Source of the DNA: an uncultured Lachnospiraceae bacterium
Lineage (GTDB): Bacteria; Bacillota; Clostridia; Lachnospirales; Lachnospiraceae
Direction of reading: 5' to 3'
DNA: 64,000 nt
Assembly: GCA_934293575.1 (NCBI GenBank)
Contig: CAKQYU010000001.1
Span: forward strand, 248,001 to 312,000
The notes beneath the pieces are model-generated. The model made no database searches. It was not told the origin of the DNA and worked only from the letters and a program-made list of their open reading frames with translations. Of the stretch, positions 8,160 through 15,040 are shown piece after piece (position 1 is the first letter of the stretch; every line of letters starts with the position of its first letter). The translations under genes were made by a program, and so were the position numbers.

Positions 8160-9532
8160 TGGGAAATATTATAATTAATATATCAAAATTTGCAAATATC
8201 ATATTGATGATTCTTTACACAACTTCCTGCCTGAAATCTTTTAAAGACGGTGAGGAACGGGAAAAGAACCAAAGATTAAACAAACAGATTATTTATGTTT
8301 TTCTGTTTCATTTTCTGTGTTATCTGACACTGGCAATCAGTAATCCGGATCAGATTAAAGAAATTATGATTTTCTATGGATTGCAGATATTTATAGCAAC
8401 CATATATATGTATATTTATCATTATATCTATCCGTATTCATCTAGAATGATCGCCAATAATATGTGCTTTCTGATGTTGATTGGATATATTATGTTAACT
8501 AGATTAAGCTTTGGTCTGGCAAAACGTCAATTTATAATTGCGACCGCCACATTATTGCTGGTTTCCTTTATCCCGGCAATTATGGACAGGTATAAGAATC
8601 TTAGAAATTATGGTATTTATTATGGAATTATAGGAATTGTTGCATTGTGTTCCGTATTTGTAATCGGTGTAGAAAAGGGTGGTTCAAGAAACTGGATTCA
8701 GTTTGCGGGTATTTCCATCCAGCCTTCCGAACTGGTCAAAATCCTTTTTATATTCTTTATTGCGAGTATGTTGTCAAAAAGCAGAGATTTCAAACAGGTT
8801 GTTATTACAACCGTTCTTGCCGGAATCCATATGATTATTCTGGCTCTGGAAAAGGACTTGGGAGCCGCCCTAATCTTTTTTGTAATATTTATTACTATGA
8901 TTTATGTAGGAACGGGAAAAATTCGTTATCTGATTCTTTATCTGGGCGGTGGAGCTGCCTGTGTGGGACTTGCATTTATGCTGTTTAAAGACCGCTTGTT
9001 TGACCATGTAATGATTCGTGTCAATGTATGGAAGAATCCATGGGCAGATATCAGCGGAACCGGTTATCAGATTACGCAATCTTTGTTTGCAATCGGAAGC
9101 GGAGGATACTTTGGTACCGGTTTGACAAAAGGATCTCCGACCTATATTCCGGTTAGTGAAAGTGATTTTATTTTCTCGGCAATCTCAGAGGAATTTGGTG
9201 TGATTTTTGCAATTGCCATGGTTGTGGTCTGTTTTTGCTGCTTTTTATCCTTTATTGGCATTGCGATGAAGGTGCGGAATCGTTTTTACAAAACAATGGC
9301 ATTCGGTTTTTCGGTTTGTTATATTTTCCAGACATTTTTGTCAATCGGTGGTGTGACAAAATTTATTCCTTCAACAGGTGTAACGATTCCTTTGGTCAGT
9401 TATGGTGGTAGTTCGGTGTTAAGTTCGCTGGTAATGTTTTCCATTATGCAGGGAATCAGTACAATAGAAAATAAAGAGGCAAAGAAAATTGAAGAAGAAA
9501 GAAGACAAATTGAAGAAGCAGGGCAGGCGTAA
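8159..9532 (+). CDS. FtsW/RodA/SpoVE family peptidoglycan polymerase
   Basis: SEDS-family integral membrane glycosyltransferase that polymerises lipid II with a partner class B PBP. At 457 aa it has about ten hydrophobic segments. Family signatures are GGSRNWIQFAGISIQPSE (~178), LEKDLGAALIFF (~232), PVSESDFIFSAISEEFG (~330) and STGVTIPLVSYGGSSVLSS (~404). It starts inside the stop of the U32 gene, and the next gene, a class B PBP, starts inside it, so a cognate SEDS-PBP pair is very likely. Whether it serves division, elongation or sporulation cannot be decided from sequence. Confidence 0.93.
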   Translation: MGNIIINISKFANIILMILYTTSCLKSFKDGEEREKNQRLNKQIIYVFLFHFLCYLTLAISNPDQIKEIMIFYGLQIFIATIYMYIYHYIYPYSSRMIANNMCFLMLIGYIMLTRLSFGLAKRQFIIATATLLLVSFIPAIMDRYKNLRNYGIYYGIIGIVALCSVFVIGVEKGGSRNWIQFAGISIQPSELVKILFIFFIASMLSKSRDFKQVVITTVLAGIHMIILALEKDLGAALIFFVIFITMIYVGTGKIRYLILYLGGGAACVGLAFMLFKDRLFDHVMIRVNVWKNPWADISGTGYQITQSLFAIGSGGYFGTGLTKGSPTYIPVSESDFIFSAISEEFGVIFAIAMVVVCFCCFLSFIGIAMKVRNRFYKTMAFGFSVCYIFQTFLSIGGVTKFIPSTGVTIPLVSYGGSSVLSSLVMFSIMQGISTIENKEAKKIEEERRQIEEAGQA

Positions 9533-11033
9533 GAATAGCCGGAAAAAAGAATTGAATCCGGCATTGCTTACTCCGGAACAGAAAGCTTTTTTGGAAAGAG
9601 AAGAAAAAATTGACAAAATTAATACAAAACTGAATAAACCCATTATAGGAATCACATACTTGTTTGGCTTCCTGTTTTTGGCAATGATCGGATATATCGT
9701 GTATTTTATGTCTGTGGAAAAGGATCAGATTCTGGCAAATGCTGCCAATCCAAGGCTTGACAGTTATGCAGAAAATGTCAATCGGGGTGATATTGTAACA
9801 AGTGACGGAAAGGTGATTGCAACCGGCGACAGTGATGAGCGTTCCTATCCGTATGGAGATTTATTTTGCCATGCTGTGGGTTATGCAAGTTATACAAAAG
9901 CCGGAATTGAGCTGGTCGGCAATAACTATTTGATTGACAGTCATTCCAATATTGCAGAACGCTTTTTAAGAACCTTAAGGGACGAAAAAAATGAAGGAGA
10001 TACGGTTGTTTCCACTTTGAATTATGAAATGCAGCAGACGGCATATAACGCATTGGGAAATGCAGATGGTGCAGTGGTAGTGATGGAGCCGGATACCGGA
10101 AAGATTCTTGCAATGGTATCCAAACCGGATTTTGACCCGAATAATATAGATGAAGTTTGGAAAGAAGCCAATTCAGAGGGTTCAACCAGTTCTGTATTGT
10201 TAAATCGTGCCAGTCAGGGGTTGTATCCGCCCGGTTCGACATTTAAGGTGCTGACCACTTTGGCGTATATGCGGCAGTATCCGAATGATTATGAAAATTA
10301 TTCTTATAATTGTGTGAATGAGGAAAATGTTTTTAATGGAGTAACCGTTCATTGTTTTGGAAGAAAAACACATGGAACGGAAAACCTCGCAGATGCTCTG
10401 GCAAATTCCTGTAATCAGGCTTATGCGGATATTGGTACGCAGCTGGATGTAGATGAATGGAGAGATATGTTGGAAACCTTTTCGTTTAATAAGAATCTGC
10501 CGTATGTAGATGCCAGTGCAACGAGCCGTTTTTATCTGGATGGTACATCTGACAAGGGATTTGTTCCGCAGACTGCATTTGGTCAGGGAGATACATTGAT
10601 TACACCTTTGCATAATGCAATGATTATGTCCACTATCGCAAATGGTGGATTGATGATGAAACCTTATATGATTGACAGTATTGAAACATATAAGGGAACG
10701 CGAATCAAAAAGTTTTCACCTTCAAGTTATGAAACGCTGATGGAACCGGAAGAGGTAGAGGTATTATCTACTTATCTGAGAGGTGTTGTGACATCGGGAA
10801 CGGCTGCGTCTTATTTTGACGGAGCACCTTATGAGGCTGCGGGAAAAACAGGAACGGCTGAGTACTCAAACGGAGAACATGATTTTTCGTGGTTTGTGGG
10901 CTATGCAAATGTAGATGATCCTGACATTGTTGTCAGTGTTGTTGTAGAGGAATCGGATGTCAATGGAATAAAGGCAACAGCGGTTGCAAGACAATTGATG
11001 GATAAATATTATTCCTTGCCAAGAGGACAATAA
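9489..11033 (+). CDS. Class B penicillin-binding protein (transpeptidase)
   Basis: 514-aa monofunctional D,D-transpeptidase that cross-links peptidoglycan outside the membrane. A basic N-terminus (KKKEDKLKKQGRRKNSRKK) is followed by one membrane anchor at ~54-76. The transpeptidase motifs are STFK near 249, SCN near 308 and KTGTAE near 453. It is shorter than typical PBP2/FtsI, resembling the compact PbpA group. The start is TTG inside the upstream gene (44-bp overlap), with AAGAGG 9 nt upstream; TTG 9510 is an alternative. Overlap implies translational coupling with the SEDS polymerase. Confidence 0.9.
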   Translation: MKKKEDKLKKQGRRKNSRKKELNPALLTPEQKAFLEREEKIDKINTKLNKPIIGITYLFGFLFLAMIGYIVYFMSVEKDQILANAANPRLDSYAENVNRGDIVTSDGKVIATGDSDERSYPYGDLFCHAVGYASYTKAGIELVGNNYLIDSHSNIAERFLRTLRDEKNEGDTVVSTLNYEMQQTAYNALGNADGAVVVMEPDTGKILAMVSKPDFDPNNIDEVWKEANSEGSTSSVLLNRASQGLYPPGSTFKVLTTLAYMRQYPNDYENYSYNCVNEENVFNGVTVHCFGRKTHGTENLADALANSCNQAYADIGTQLDVDEWRDMLETFSFNKNLPYVDASATSRFYLDGTSDKGFVPQTAFGQGDTLITPLHNAMIMSTIANGGLMMKPYMIDSIETYKGTRIKKFSPSSYETLMEPEEVEVLSTYLRGVVTSGTAASYFDGAPYEAAGKTGTAEYSNGEHDFSWFVGYANVDDPDIVVSVVVEESDVNGIKATAVARQLMDKYYSLPRGQ

Positions 11034-11069
11034 ATTGTTATACTATTTGTAATTTAGTAACGCACCAAA

Positions 11070-11085
11070 GTGAGCGTTTGCTCAC
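11070..11085 (+). promoter_or_regulatory. Short perfect hairpin before the Nudix ribosome site
   Basis: GTGAGC and GCTCAC flank a 4-nt GTTT loop. The hairpin lacks a following T-run, so it is not a normal terminator. It ends 6 nt before the AGGAGG of the Nudix gene and could be an operator or mRNA structure. Confidence 0.4.
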
Positions 11086-11103
11086 GGTATAGGAGGAACA
11101 GCT

Positions 11104-11556
11104 ATGATAGAAGCAGTAAGCTGTGGAGGTGTGGTAATCTTCAGAGGAAAAGTGTTATTACTTTATAAGAATTACAAGAACAAGTATGAAGGCTGGGTTC
11201 TTCCAAAGGGAACAGTGGAAGAAGGCGAGGAGTACAAGGAAACAGCTCTTCGGGAAGTTAAGGAAGAAACCGGTGTGACGGCACAGATTATTAAATATGT
11301 GAATAAGAGCAATTATACCTTTAATACTGCTTGTGATGTGGTAAATAAGGATGTACATTGGTATCTGATGATGGCTGACAGTTATTACAGCAAACCTCAA
11401 AGAGAGGAATATTTTATGGATTCCGGATACTATAAGTTTCATGAAGCATATCATTTGCTAAAGTTTCCGAATGAAAAACAGATTTTGGAACAGGCGTACA
11501 GTGAGTATCAGGATTTGAAGCAAAGTAATTTATGGGGTTCCAAAAAATATTTCTAG
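11104..11556 (+). CDS. Nudix hydrolase
   Basis: 150-aa hydrolase of nucleoside-diphosphate-linked substrates. The complete Nudix box (GX5EX7REUXEEXGU) lies at ~39-61, starting GTVEEGEE and ending REVKEETGV, so the Mg-binding glutamates are present. An upstream SCGGVVIF strand and VLPKG are typical. AGGAGG precedes the ATG. The substrate cannot be read from sequence; diadenosine polyphosphate, nucleotide-sugar and mRNA-cap-like substrates are all possible. It is isolated between the PBP gene and a strong terminator. Confidence 0.88.
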   Translation: MIEAVSCGGVVIFRGKVLLLYKNYKNKYEGWVLPKGTVEEGEEYKETALREVKEETGVTAQIIKYVNKSNYTFNTACDVVNKDVHWYLMMADSYYSKPQREEYFMDSGYYKFHEAYHLLKFPNEKQILEQAYSEYQDLKQSNLWGSKKYF

Positions 11557-11609
11557 AATATTATGTTTAAAAGAGACCGAAATTTTCGGTCTTTTTTAAA
11601 CATAATATT
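11557..11609. terminator. Very long palindromic bidirectional terminator
   Basis: The whole 53-bp segment is one near-perfect inverted repeat of about 26 bp per arm. The core is GACCGAAA/TTTTCGGTC followed by six T residues, and the arms extend outward through matching ATTATGTTTAA-type sequence. It follows the Nudix gene directly. Confidence 0.85.
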
Positions 11610-11637
11610 AGAAGTATGATATGTGAAAGGCTATGAA

Positions 11638-12438
11638 ATGAAAAAAACAATTTTAAATGTTTTGATGATTGTCTGTATTTTGGTTGCAGTCGGTTGCGGA
11701 GGATATTTAGGATATTATTACTATACCAGTTATCAGACAGAAAATGAATTTGATGATTTAAGAAATCTGGTATCGGATAAAAAGACAACAAAAAGGACGG
11801 ATCAGACAGATTCTGAGGAAGAATTTGTTGATGTGGACGGCGTTTTCATACAAAAGAAATTTGAACAGTTATATAAAAAAAATAAAGATTTTATCGGCTG
11901 GATAACCATTGACGATACACATATTGATTATCCTGTTATGTATTCGCCTTCCGATCAGGAGGGGGGAGAATATTATATTCATCGTGATTATGACGGAAAG
12001 TATTCTTCTGCAGGATTGCCGTTTATTGATGCAAATTGCAGTGTGAATCCGGCAACGGATAATATAATTATTTATGGACATAACATGAATGCGGGAACGA
12101 TGTTTCATGATTTGTTGCAGTATGAGGACAACGATTTTTATCAAAAGCATAAAACCTTTTCGTTTGATACCATTTATGGGGACGGTACATATGAGATTGT
12201 CAGTGTGATTCGCGGGCAGATACTACCGGATGATTCAACTGCTTTTAAATATTATGAATTTGTAAATGCTGGCTCTAAAGAAGAATTTGAAAAATATGTA
12301 GATAACATAAAGGCGATGTCACTGGTAGATACCGGAGTGGAAGTAGAGTACGGAGATGAACTCATTACATTATCAACCTGTGCGTATCATGTAAAAGATG
12401 GCAGATTTGCGGTTGTTGCAAAGAAAATAAAAGAATAG
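11638..12438 (+). CDS. srtB: Class B sortase
   Basis: Membrane-anchored cysteine transpeptidase that attaches sorted surface proteins to peptidoglycan. The 266 aa begin with a signal anchor (ILNVLMIVCILVAVG, ~5-30), then a short linker and the sortase fold. The catalytic triad can be placed: His in IIYGHNMNAGTMF (~142), Cys in LITLSTCAYH (~246) and Arg in DGRFAV (~254). The length and TLSTC context point to class B. GTG 11623 is in frame, but GAAAGG sits 7 nt before the ATG at 11638. No LPxTG/NPQTN-type substrate is encoded in the window, so this is an orphan sortase. Confidence 0.92.
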   Translation: MKKTILNVLMIVCILVAVGCGGYLGYYYYTSYQTENEFDDLRNLVSDKKTTKRTDQTDSEEEFVDVDGVFIQKKFEQLYKKNKDFIGWITIDDTHIDYPVMYSPSDQEGGEYYIHRDYDGKYSSAGLPFIDANCSVNPATDNIIIYGHNMNAGTMFHDLLQYEDNDFYQKHKTFSFDTIYGDGTYEIVSVIRGQILPDDSTAFKYYEFVNAGSKEEFEKYVDNIKAMSLVDTGVEVEYGDELITLSTCAYHVKDGRFAVVAKKIKE

Positions 12439-12439
12439 G

Positions 12440-12468
12440 TTGACAAATGAAGCAATACATTATATAAT
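12440..12468 (+). promoter_or_regulatory. Consensus promoter of tRNA-Leu
   Basis: A perfect TTGACA (12440-12445) and TATAAT (12463-12468) are separated by 17 bp. The -35 begins one base after the srtB stop codon. Predicted initiation is about 16 nt before the tRNA. Confidence 0.9.
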
Positions 12469-12490
12469 CATCTTCGTTGGTTTTGAGAAT

Positions 12491-12574
12491 GCCGATGTGG
12501 CGGAATTGGCAGACGCATCAGACTCAAAATCTGACGGGGGCGACCTCGTGCCGGTTCGAGTCCGGCCATCGGCA
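12491..12574 (+). tRNA. tRNA-Leu (anticodon CAA)
   Basis: 84-nt class II tRNA reading UUG. The acceptor arms GCCGATG and CATCGGC pair fully, with A as discriminator. The anticodon stem TCAGA/TCTGA encloses CTCAAAA, giving anticodon CAA. The long variable arm expected of leucine tRNAs is present, and the T-arm is GGTTCGAGTCC-like. The 3' CCA is not encoded. Confidence 0.95.
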
Positions 12575-12579
12575 TTAAT

Positions 12580-12619
12580 AAATCGAAGATTCTTAACAAT
12601 AAGGATTTTCGATTTTTTT
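12580..12619. terminator. Terminator shared by tRNA-Leu and the convergent repressor gene
   Basis: A 16-bp stem with two G-T pairs (12580-12595 with 12600-12615) and an ACAA loop is followed by a T-run. It lies between the tRNA and the 3' end of the minus-strand XRE gene. Confidence 0.75.
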
Positions 12620-12621
12620 AT

Positions 12622-13362
12622 TTATCGATATTGTTCAATATCAAATTCTTTGGTAACTTTAACAACAACACCGATTGCGGTATAGAGATTTTGACGACGG
12701 ATTGGGATAGATTGTCCAAACTGGTCAATTGGTTCTAATCCGGACGGTGTAAATTGTCTGATATAAATACGTCCGTCTACACTTTGGTATACAGCAATGT
12801 CTCCGAATTCCGGTTTCTTTTCGGTTGATAAGAGAAGAATATCGTTTTTATAGTAGGTGGGTTCGTAATAATCAGAATTAATCATAATCCCCAAATTGAT
12901 AATCTGTTGTAAATGATTGGGATAATCGGAAATATCATGTTCCTGAAAGGTGGTATTGTCATAGTAATTTCCGTCCTTTACTTTTCCTGTCGGAATTAAA
13001 ATCGGGATAATGTTGTTGTGTTTTTGAGAAGGTAACTGTGTGGAATTTAACTCCAGTGTAATGAGTTTTTGAATTGTCTGGATTGATCTTGGAGATAATG
13101 TCTGGATTTTTTTGATAAGAGGTTCGTCATAGAACCAGTCATATCTTCCAATCAAATAGTCGATGGAACAATCTAACACTTCTGCGATTTTCGTTATTGT
13201 GGATAACTTGACATCCTGCGATTTTCCGTAAATTAAAGAACGCAGCGTATCTTCCGATAAATCCGCTTTTTGAGATAACGAACTTAAGGTTAACCCTTCT
13301 TTCTTTAATTCTTCTTTTATATGGGAACGGAAATAATTTAAATCCATAAAAGCCTCCTGCAA
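12622..13362 (-). CDS. XRE-family repressor with S24/LexA-like C-terminal domain, protease dyad apparently lost
   Basis: 246-aa DNA-binding regulator. The N-terminal helix-turn-helix (~11-65; LSSLSQKADLSEDTLRSLIYG) is of XRE/Cro-CI type. The C-terminal half resembles the S24 fold of LexA and phage repressors: YEPTYYKNDILLLS and GDIAVYQSVDGRIYIRQF. Where active family members have GDSMxP, this protein has NSDYYEP, so the nucleophilic serine seems replaced by tyrosine. The expected lysine (usually ..VKR..) appears as arginine in YIRQF. It is therefore probably not self-cleaving. GGAGG precedes the ATG. A phage origin beside a tRNA gene is possible. Target genes are unknown. Confidence 0.8.
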   Translation of the reverse strand: MQEAFMDLNYFRSHIKEELKKEGLTLSSLSQKADLSEDTLRSLIYGKSQDVKLSTITKIAEVLDCSIDYLIGRYDWFYDEPLIKKIQTLSPRSIQTIQKLITLELNSTQLPSQKHNNIIPILIPTGKVKDGNYYDNTTFQEHDISDYPNHLQQIINLGIMINSDYYEPTYYKNDILLLSTEKKPEFGDIAVYQSVDGRIYIRQFTPSGLEPIDQFGQSIPIRRQNLYTAIGVVVKVTKEFDIEQYR

Positions 13363-13376
13363 ATCATATTAAGCAT

Positions 13377-13405
13377 ATTTTAATTATTTTTCCGTATTTT
13401 GTAAA
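13377..13405 (-). promoter_or_regulatory. Promoter of the XRE/S24 gene
   Basis: Read on the minus strand: TTTACA (13400-13405), a 17-bp spacer, then TAAAAT (13377-13382), about 15 bp before the gene start. Confidence 0.65.
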
Positions 13406-13419
13406 TCTTTTTGAATAAT

Positions 13420-13448
13420 TTGTTTTTCACATGGAAAAATGATATGAT
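13420..13448 (+). promoter_or_regulatory. Promoter of mutY
   Basis: TTGTTT (13420-13425), a 17-bp spacer and TATGAT (13443-13448), with TGA directly before the -10. It is divergent from the XRE promoter, 15 bp away between -35 boxes, so the repressor could affect both. Confidence 0.65.
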
Positions 13449-13477
13449 AAACCAATAAAGGTTATTTAGGTGACAAA

Positions 13478-14518
13478 ATGGAATATGATTTCAGACAGAT
13501 AAAAAAGCCATTGATTGCATGGTATAAAAAGAATTTCAGGGATTTGCCGTGGAGAAAAGACAGGATTCCGTATCATATATGGATATCGGAAATTATGTTG
13601 CAACAGACAAGAGTTGAAGCTGTAAAAGACTATTATATGCGCTTTTTGATGGAATGTCCGGATATTCAAAGTCTGGCACAATTGTCGGATGAACGTTTAT
13701 TAAAACTATGGGAAGGTCTTGGTTATTATAACCGTGCGAATAATTTAAAAAAGGCTGCAAATGTAGTAATGGATCAATATCGGGGAAAATTTCCGAATGA
13801 ATATGAGGACGTAATCGGACTTCCGGGAATTGGTGAATATACGGCCGGCGCAATTTGTTCCATCTGTTATGATGAAGCGACACCGGCAGTAGACGGAAAT
13901 GTATTACGGGTAATGACAAGGTTGTCTGACTGGCATGCGGTAATTGATGAGCAAAAAACAAAGAAACTTGCAAGACAGATGCTGCTTGATTTGTATGAAC
14001 AGGGGGATTGCGGACTGCTTACCCAGTCGTTGATGGAGCTTGGTGCCGTGGTCTGTATTCCAAACGGAGAACCGAAATGTGCCGATTGTCCATTGCAGAT
14101 GTATTGTAGGGCATATGCTTTAAAAAACTATATGGAATTGCCGCAAAGGAAAGAAAAGAAATCCAGAAAAATCCAGGAAATGACCGTTTTTATTTTGCGG
14201 TGTGGGAATGAATATGCCATCCGGAAAAGACAGGCAAAAGGATTGCTGGCAAATATGTGGGAATTTCCCAATATAAATCAAAAAATGGAAACCAAAGATG
14301 CAATGTGCTATATTGCCGGACAGGGGTATGAACCGATTGAGTTAGAAAAAATGATTCCGTACCGGCATATTTTTTCACATGTAGAATGGCATATGCAGGC
14401 ATATTATATTGAATGTAAAAATAAAAAAAAGGATTTCATCTGGATAGAACAGACGGATTTTGAAAAGGAATATGCCCTTCCGACGGCATTTAAGTATTTT
14501 TGGGAACAGAAGGAGTAA
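13478..14518 (+). CDS. mutY: A/G-specific adenine DNA glycosylase MutY
   Basis: Removes adenine mispaired with 8-oxoguanine (base excision repair). 346 aa. The catalytic Glu lies in EIMLQQTRVEAV (~37), the helix-hairpin-helix is LPGIGEYTAGAI (~113) with the Asp in TPAVDGNVLRV (~135), and an iron-sulphur cluster motif follows (CIPNGEPKC, ADC, MYC at ~191-210). The first two cysteines are 7 residues apart rather than the 6 in E. coli. The C-terminal Nudix-like domain that recognises 8-oxoG starts near 225. An AGGTGA Shine-Dalgarno precedes the ATG. It probably forms one transcript with the next two genes. Confidence 0.95.
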   Translation: MEYDFRQIKKPLIAWYKKNFRDLPWRKDRIPYHIWISEIMLQQTRVEAVKDYYMRFLMECPDIQSLAQLSDERLLKLWEGLGYYNRANNLKKAANVVMDQYRGKFPNEYEDVIGLPGIGEYTAGAICSICYDEATPAVDGNVLRVMTRLSDWHAVIDEQKTKKLARQMLLDLYEQGDCGLLTQSLMELGAVVCIPNGEPKCADCPLQMYCRAYALKNYMELPQRKEKKSRKIQEMTVFILRCGNEYAIRKRQAKGLLANMWEFPNINQKMETKDAMCYIAGQGYEPIELEKMIPYRHIFSHVEWHMQAYYIECKNKKKDFIWIEQTDFEKEYALPTAFKYFWEQKE

Positions 14519-14521
14519 ACG

Positions 14522-15031
14522 ATGACCTGTTTAGAAGCACAGTCAAAAATCATTGCTTATATTGAACATAAGTTAGACCGAAATGAAAAGCAGGAATTTT
14601 TAAAACATGTTAAGCAATGCAAGGATTGTAAAGAGGAACTGAATATATATTATACGATGATTGAGGGAATGCGCCAATTGGATGAAAATGAGCCGTTATC
14701 GAAAGATTTTGAGGCGGATTTGGAAAAAAGAATGGCACAGGAGTTAAATATCAGTAGGACAAAAAAAGACGCCATTCGTTGTTCTTTTGCGGTTATTTTG
14801 ATTGCTGTATTTTCATTTGCCATTGTTGGATATGCCAATTTCCTTCATTTTTTAGAGGATCAGGAACAACAGCAGTTGAAAGAGGCACAGGGGCAGTATT
14901 ATTACAGTGAAACGTTTGATGATGTATTATTTGAACCGTATGACGATATGATAACATTTGATGTTACGGAAGAAAATAAAGATAAGACATTTTATGAAAA
15001 AATCCGTAAATATAATTATTTGCATAAATAG
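14522..15031 (+). CDS. Single-pass membrane protein with zinc-finger (zf-HC2, anti-sigma-like) N-terminus
   Basis: 169-aa protein. The N-terminus carries the H-x3-C-x2-C pattern (HVKQCKDC, ~30-37) of the zinc-binding anti-sigma fold. One membrane segment (CSFAVILIAVFSFAIVGYA) is at ~81-102, and a short acidic extracytoplasmic tail follows. Such proteins normally hold an ECF sigma factor at the membrane. No sigma factor gene is adjacent: mutY ends 3 bp upstream and polA starts 9 bp downstream. It could regulate a distant sigma factor or simply share the fold. Function is inferred only from the motif. Confidence 0.65.
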   Translation: MTCLEAQSKIIAYIEHKLDRNEKQEFLKHVKQCKDCKEELNIYYTMIEGMRQLDENEPLSKDFEADLEKRMAQELNISRTKKDAIRCSFAVILIAVFSFAIVGYANFLHFLEDQEQQQLKEAQGQYYYSETFDDVLFEPYDDMITFDVTEENKDKTFYEKIRKYNYLHK

Positions 15032-15040
15032 GAGAGAAGA

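Noticed and set aside
12491..13362. Integrated prophage or attachment-site duplication at tRNA-Leu
   Set aside because: No second copy of the tRNA 3' end, integrase or phage structural gene was seen in the window.
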